A DNA stretch of 64,000 bases from contig JADNRV010000027.1 of the NCBI GenBank assembly GCA_015499995.1, positions 1 through 64,000 of the forward strand. Direction: 5' to 3'. The position numbers were made by a program, and so were the translations under genes. The notes under the pieces are model-generated. The model worked only from the letters and a program-made list of their open reading frames with translations, did no database searches and was not told the origin of the DNA. Positions 59,195-64,000 of the stretch are shown piece by piece. Position 1 is the first letter of the stretch, and each line of letters opens with the position of its first letter. This DNA comes from Flammula alnicola. Taxonomy: Eukaryota; Basidiomycota; Agaricomycetes; Agaricales; Strophariaceae.

Positions 59195-60781
59195 ATGCCA
59201 GTGGTCGAGGATTTCATACGTGATCACCTGGTCCCTGACCTCCCGACTCTTCAGCAATGGACTGTTGAAGATCGTTGTCGGTTCAACTCCATGGCCCTCG
59301 TTTCCAGGCTTAACGACGATGTTCTATTAAAGATATTCATGCTCAACACATTCCGCGGGTATGAAGATTCACCTCCTCCCAGCTGTACCATTCGAAGGAT
59401 CTCCCAAGTGTGCCAGAAGTGGAGGGAGTTTACACTTCAGTCTCCCATGATCTGGGCGGCTTCTTTGAACTTCGAAGACCCTTCACCTTGGATAAAGGAG
59501 GCACTTTCTCGTGCTGGATCCGTTCCTCTCAACCTCACTTGGAGGGGTTATGTTGGCTGGGCAGCAAGTTTGTCAACCATCTATGATGACAGGCTTGACC
59601 TGTTCCTCTCCCTGATCCATAGATCCCGTGTGATGTACGCCAATATCAAGACATCACAGTGGAACAGCGTAATGCAAAATCTAACCCTCCCAGCGCCAGA
59701 TTTACGTTCCTTTTCGCTTCATCTTGGATTTGCCGATAAGGAATATATACTACCTGAAACATTATTCAACGGACATGCTCCCCAATTTCGAATTCTCAAC
59801 TTAACGGGCTGTTCATGCCGACTTTCATCTCCTATCTTCCGAAATCTTACTAGCCTATCAGTGGATAAGGTCGCTTCTGATTTTGGACAGTGGCTACCAG
59901 CGCTCAGTGGAATGCCAGACCTCGAGACACTCAAAATTACGCTCACCCATTTTTGGGAACGCCGACCCGAAGGGGCGCCCGCTCCCCCACCCACGGTCGT
60001 CCTGCCGCGCCTCCAATGCATCGCGCTGATGGGGACTATGTCTGCATGCAGCATGGTATTCACCCACGTCGAATTCCCTTCTGACTGTGGGATAGACCTT
60101 GTATGTTACGACACCGCCCCCGACAACCATTTCTACTGCATGACGTCGACTCTGGAAAGAATCCTAGGCTCCATAAAACCAATAAACAGGAAGAAAGACC
60201 TTTACGTGATGAACGCAGAAGCAACTCTCGGTTTTACGAACGGGGTGTATCTTTCAGAAGGAAATAGGATACTCTCTTTCCAATGTCACTACTTACCAGA
60301 CGAGCTGGGGATCAACATTACGGCCCTGTTTCCCCCCCTTCTTTCCCTCCTCCGCATCGCAGGTTCCGAAGTGAAAACCTTATGTCTCAGCCTCAACGAG
60401 GAAGTAGGATGTATCAAAGGACAGTTTCTAGCCGAGCTCCTCCTTTCCTTTCAGAAAGTAGAGACTCTACACATCCCGAACACTCTGTCATTCGAACGCC
60501 TGCAGCTCGCGATGGCCGACAACCTCCAAGGAGAAGGACAATACCCATTTTTTCCAGCTTTGGGCAGCCTTTCGCTGAACTCTATATATTTCTACCAAGA
60601 AACGGATGCTTGCCACTTGCAGGATCTTATCAGTCGACTCTTTAGTGTAGGAAGGCCTCTCAGGAGTCTTGAAATGTTCCATTGCGATGGGATTGATCGA
60701 GAAGCCGTTGAGAAGATAATGCAGCTGGGTGTCGCTGTCAGTTCGGATGGTAAAAAGATTTCTTTCGAGGGGGCTATGTAG
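59195..60781 (+). CDS. F-box/LRR-type protein
   Basis: A single open frame of 528 residues from the ATG at 59195 (MPVVEDFIRDHLVPDL). The same frame is open back to the splice acceptor at 59137, so an extra upstream exon is possible. The F-box is LNDDVLLKIFMLNTF followed by IRRISQVCQKWREFTLQSP. Leucine-rich segments then repeat loosely (LPAPDLRSFSLHLGFADKE, FRILNLTGCSCRLSSPIF, MPDLETLKITLTHFW, FPALGSLSLNSIYF, LRSLEMFHCDGIDREAVEKI). It is expected to recruit substrates to an SCF ubiquitin ligase. It is not a close duplicate of the F-box genes at 13.5-17.4 kb, though the architecture is the same. The last LRR plus VEKIMQLGVAVSSDGKK ending is typical of agaricomycete members. Confidence 0.82.
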   Translation: MPVVEDFIRDHLVPDLPTLQQWTVEDRCRFNSMALVSRLNDDVLLKIFMLNTFRGYEDSPPPSCTIRRISQVCQKWREFTLQSPMIWAASLNFEDPSPWIKEALSRAGSVPLNLTWRGYVGWAASLSTIYDDRLDLFLSLIHRSRVMYANIKTSQWNSVMQNLTLPAPDLRSFSLHLGFADKEYILPETLFNGHAPQFRILNLTGCSCRLSSPIFRNLTSLSVDKVASDFGQWLPALSGMPDLETLKITLTHFWERRPEGAPAPPPTVVLPRLQCIALMGTMSACSMVFTHVEFPSDCGIDLVCYDTAPDNHFYCMTSTLERILGSIKPINRKKDLYVMNAEATLGFTNGVYLSEGNRILSFQCHYLPDELGINITALFPPLLSLLRIAGSEVKTLCLSLNEEVGCIKGQFLAELLLSFQKVETLHIPNTLSFERLQLAMADNLQGEGQYPFFPALGSLSLNSIYFYQETDACHLQDLISRLFSVGRPLRSLEMFHCDGIDREAVEKIMQLGVAVSSDGKKISFEGAM

Positions 60782-61228
60782 ACCGGTTCCTATAAGTTGA
60801 CGTTAGTTGAGGACTGTTTTATGCATCTGCATCCATGTCTCACTTGACAGGAAGAATAAATTCGCCAAACGCAAGAGCATTGTGTAGAGGCGAATCTTTT
60901 TAAAAATCATCCAGAGGTTTATTTAATTGCATGTTCGACCGTGATATAAGAGGGAGGATATAAACAACAGAGCATCATAAAAAGGGAATGACGTGTATAA
61001 GACGAGATATTGCCGACATTGACAAGCCAAAGAGAATGAAGAAGAAGACAGAGACATTGCTGATAATAATAAAAAAGTGGGAGGAGAACGCAGATAATTT
61101 ACATGGCGGACGGAAAATCACGACCACGCGCGTTCAGGCAATACGGGGGAAACCACCCATAGAACCGACGGCATCCCTAGAACCAAGAAATCCCAAGAAC
61201 AGGTAAAACAGCCCAGAGACCTCTCCGC
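60782..61228. other. Convergent 3' region between the F-box gene and the phosphatase gene
   Basis: About 450 bp holding the 3' ends of two convergent genes. No other feature seen. Confidence 0.45.
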
Positions 61229-63879
61229 CTATGCGTAGGAGGAACTCTCCAAACCAGCCTTACTCACCCTCCTCATCGGCTGGAGTGTATTCTCATCCAC
61301 CGGCGCCCTCCTCGCATGCCTATACCTCCCACTCGAATCCTTAATCTCCATCTCCTGCCCCGAGTCGCCCATCACCCGGTCCATCAGCCCGCCCGCTGAC
61401 ATCGGCCCGCCTCCAATGCCAGTCATGCCCTCCGTCCCAATCACCGGCGGCAGACTCTCCCGCACATGTCCGCCGCGCCGCAGGTGGTTCGCGCCCGCCA
61501 TCGCGTAGCTCTCCGGCAGATTCGGTGCGCCTCCGCCCCCGCCCCCGTCGGCGATCGTTCCGGACCCCGGGACGGAGGAACCCGAGGTGGGCTGGACGCC
61601 GACGGACTTGCCCCCCAGTTCCTGCTCCTCGAAGCTCATGAGCTCGGAGACGAAGCCGATGTTGGGCGAGATGCCTTTGCGCCGCTCGAGGACGAAGGCG
61701 TAGGCGCGCGAGAGCGTCCAGTGGTTGGCGTGAATGAGGTAGGCCATGACGGCTGTCACTGAGCGTGATTTACCGGCTTTGCAGTGGACGTATGTCGGGG
61801 CGGAGTGTAGGCGGGCGTCGTCTTTACGAGGGAGAATTCATCATGATGTATTAGAGAACAAAGCCCTAAAAACAGACGAGTAGAGTACTTACCGAGAAAT
61901 TCACAAGCCTCCCTCACGCCCTTCGTGATGTTCTCCTCCTCCACTGTATCGCGCATGGGGATCTTGTAATACTTATCGAACACCTCCGTCAGCCGCAGCC
62001 CGTGGTCGTCGTCACACTCCGCCGCAATATTTAAAATCCTCTTAACACCGAGCTCCTGCAGCTCCTCCACTTGCTCCACAGCCGTTAGCTCGGGGCCTAG
62101 GAACAAGAAATTGGGCAAGATCGTCGATATTGTAAACACAGGGTATGCTTCGTCCGTCGTCGGCGGGTCGAGCTCTGGGCGCGCTGTAGAGGGCGATGGC
62201 GGGAAAATGGGCCTCGGCGTACCGGGAGTGTGCGGTGGTGTGTAGTACGGCGTGAGGTAGTTGGAAGGGTCATTGGTCGGGGACATTGGCGTGAACCGCG
62301 CAGAGAGCGGCGGTGAGTGGGTGGAGTAGATGAGTTGTAGATGGGAAGGCGATTGGGGGGGGCCGATGTTGAGCGAGAGCGTGGGGGGAATTGTGAGCGT
62401 GGCGGATCGCATAGGCTTTGTGCGCACGGAAAGCTTTGGGACGTTGTGGTTGAGACGCTCGGCCGATCTGGTGTCTAATCGACGAAGATTGGGCACACTT
62501 GGACGGCGGGGTGGTGCAGGTCTTCGGAAACCTATTGAGGATGGCGGAGGAGAGGGCGTGGCGTCGACGATGTTGATGTGTTGCGAGTTGGGTGAGGGTA
62601 GTGTCCGCGAGGACGATGTGGTGGATGGCATCATAGGTAGAGGAGAACGAGGCAGTGGTGGAGAGGGCGGGTTTGAGGATGTGGCCGATGATGATGATAG
62701 TTCGACCTCAGGCAGCTTTTTGGAGCGGAAGGCCGTTTGCGTGTCAAGTTGGAACAAACCAGCACCTTTCCGCATCCCACCCTGGAACCCGCCTTGAAGA
62801 ACAGGTGCATAATTTGATGCTAGGTTGAACGCCGCCTCCGCTTCAGCTTCATCGCCAGTCACAATCAGGGTTTCAAGGTCGGGATCATGTCCTCCCAATG
62901 ATATGCCTCCCTCTAGATAATCAACGCTGCCGTAGCTCAAAAGCGGGGAGATGACAGGCATGATGGCCCATGCCGTGATACCCAGGTTGTCTTTGTCTTT
63001 AGGGTCCATTTCATCGTCGTACACCACAACATCTCCGTCCCAGGGCCCTCCCGGAGACATGAGTGCATCCCACTGTGCCTTCTCCTGCTCCGTCGTAACG
63101 AATTGTCGGAGTGCATCAAGTGACTGTAGGCCTCCCCCAGGTCTTCTACACCTCTTCAGAATGAGCGAAGGAATGGCGATGTTGATACTATGTCGCAGAT
63201 GGAACGATTGATGTGCGGCTAGTGGCCGGGTGTCGATGAGCAATGGGCGTCTCGGTGATGTTAGGCGACCGTGGAGCAACTTTGCAGAAATGGGGCATGG
63301 CGAGTTGGTTACTGGAGCTAGAGGCGAGGGTAGGGGTATATGATGCCTCGGACTTGAGGCAGAAAAGAGGGCGCTGCGCGGGGTTTCTGAGGTTGGTGTG
63401 AAGTAGCTCGAAGCGGTGCTTGATACGGGACTCAGGGCACTGAGTGGATTTCCGTTACTTCTCGGCGACGCTGAGGTTGAAAAGGGAGATCTGGAGATAA
63501 CAGATTCTATGTCCAGATCGACTTTTGGAAGATCTCCTCGAGATCGTATAGGTCGAAGCCGTAGGTTTTTCTTGACGCTCTGGCGCAACTGCTGAAGAGC
63601 GGCGAGATCTTTTGTGATATCATCTGGTAGTGGCTCTTCGTCGGAAGATGGGATCTTCAATGAAGGAACGGAATGCCCTGTAGGCGATGATGAATCTGAA
63701 GAGTCTGAATCCGAAAGCTGGAGGGTGTCCTCGAAATCATCATCGTCAGAAAGCTGGAGAACTGGCGAGTCTCCCTCGACGTGAATGGCTGGACCCTTTT
63801 TCTCGATCGCGCGTGTGAGATCAATGTTTGGAGGCCGGAATCGTTTTGTGACAAAGGGCGCTGAGGATTCTTCTAACAT
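61229..63879 (-). CDS. Dual-specificity protein phosphatase with N-terminal rhodanese domain (MAP kinase phosphatase type)
   Basis: Two exons, 63879-61893 and 61821-61229, join in phase through a 71-nt intron (gtaagt...cgtaaag) and give 859 residues. A rhodanese-like domain lies at about 195-330 (LLIDTRPLAAHQSFHLRHS, NIAIPSLILKRC, DVVVYDDE), without an active-site Cys where one is expected, as in MAP kinase phosphatases. A long Ser/Pro-rich linker follows. The catalytic domain starts at PVFTISTILPNFLFLGPE and includes LGVKRILNIAAECDDD. The active site VHCKAGKSRS has Cys676 and Arg682, fitting HCx5R. AYLIHANHWTLSRAYAFVLE follows. The C-terminus is Gly-rich and disordered. Budding yeast Msg5 and fission yeast Pmp1 are functional relatives that switch off MAP kinases; the substrate here is inferred. 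Confidence 0.88.
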
Positions 63880-64000
63880 GGCGATGGAAGAGAGAAAGAG
63901 AGAGAGTTGGGTGGAGAGTGATCGTAGTGGTCTTGCAGGGTTCCAGCTGTGTTAGTTGCAAACAAAAGCGAGAATCATCCGTTCTCACAGATCCATATAT

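Noticed and set aside
61229..63879. Rhodanese domain as a Cdc25-type phosphatase
   Set aside because: The only HCx5R active site is in the C-terminal dual-specificity domain; the rhodanese part appears to be a non-catalytic docking domain.
1..64000. CRISPR arrays, bacterial operons or phage genes
   Set aside because: Spliceosomal introns throughout, pol III tRNAs with introns and eukaryotic gene families exclude a prokaryotic or phage origin; no regularly spaced repeats were found.

Overview
The window looks like nuclear DNA of an agaricomycete (mushroom-forming basidiomycete). Genes are split by very short GT-AG introns, mostly 46-70 nt, with exons down to 8 nt. The gene content mixes conserved eukaryotic housekeeping genes with families that are expanded in Agaricomycetes: F-box/LRR proteins, tyrosine-kinase-like kinases, multi-pass membrane proteins and NLR-like proteins. 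All exon models here were built by eye from splice signals and codon phase, without transcript data.

Layout. 1-13.5 kb is gene-poor. A diverged ~1.1 kb element sits in inverted orientation at 137-1232 and 11650-12715, about 10.4 kb apart, with one low-complexity gene (6627-7661, minus strand) between the copies. 13.5-17.5 kb holds two F-box-type genes; the first carries an apparent one-base frameshift. 18.1-19.7 kb is malate dehydrogenase, whose protein ends in a candidate peroxisomal signal (SRL). 20.8-24.2 kb is a tyrosine-kinase-like kinase with an N-terminal helical domain, followed by unresolved exon-like stretches. 25.4-29.6 kb is importin beta-1 (Kap95) divergent from LSm7. 30.4-33.7 kb is a non-canonical poly(A)/poly(U) polymerase. 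36.1-41.1 kb reads as one 14-exon gene for a ~1432-residue NLR-like protein with a degenerate NACHT P-loop. 42.1-49.1 kb carries an Ish1/Msc1-type stress protein, an FAD-dependent oxidoreductase and a multi-pass membrane protein. 49.2-52.4 kb is repeat-rich with a ~395 bp direct duplication. 52.5-54.2 kb is CTP:phosphocholine cytidylyltransferase. Two intron-containing tRNA-Asp genes lie at 54.5 and 57.8 kb. 59.2-60.8 kb is a third F-box/LRR gene, and 61.2-63.9 kb is a rhodanese-plus-dual-specificity (MAP kinase type) phosphatase.

The housekeeping genes (MDH, Kap95, LSm7, Pct1, poly(A) polymerase) belong to separate pathways and form no cluster. The accessory genes (NLR-like protein, TKL kinase, F-box genes) are the kinds that turn over quickly between mushroom species. 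Three single-base frame breaks in otherwise well-preserved coding sequence (one in the first F-box gene, two in the 3' part of Kap95) suggest residual indel errors in the assembly, or recent decay.
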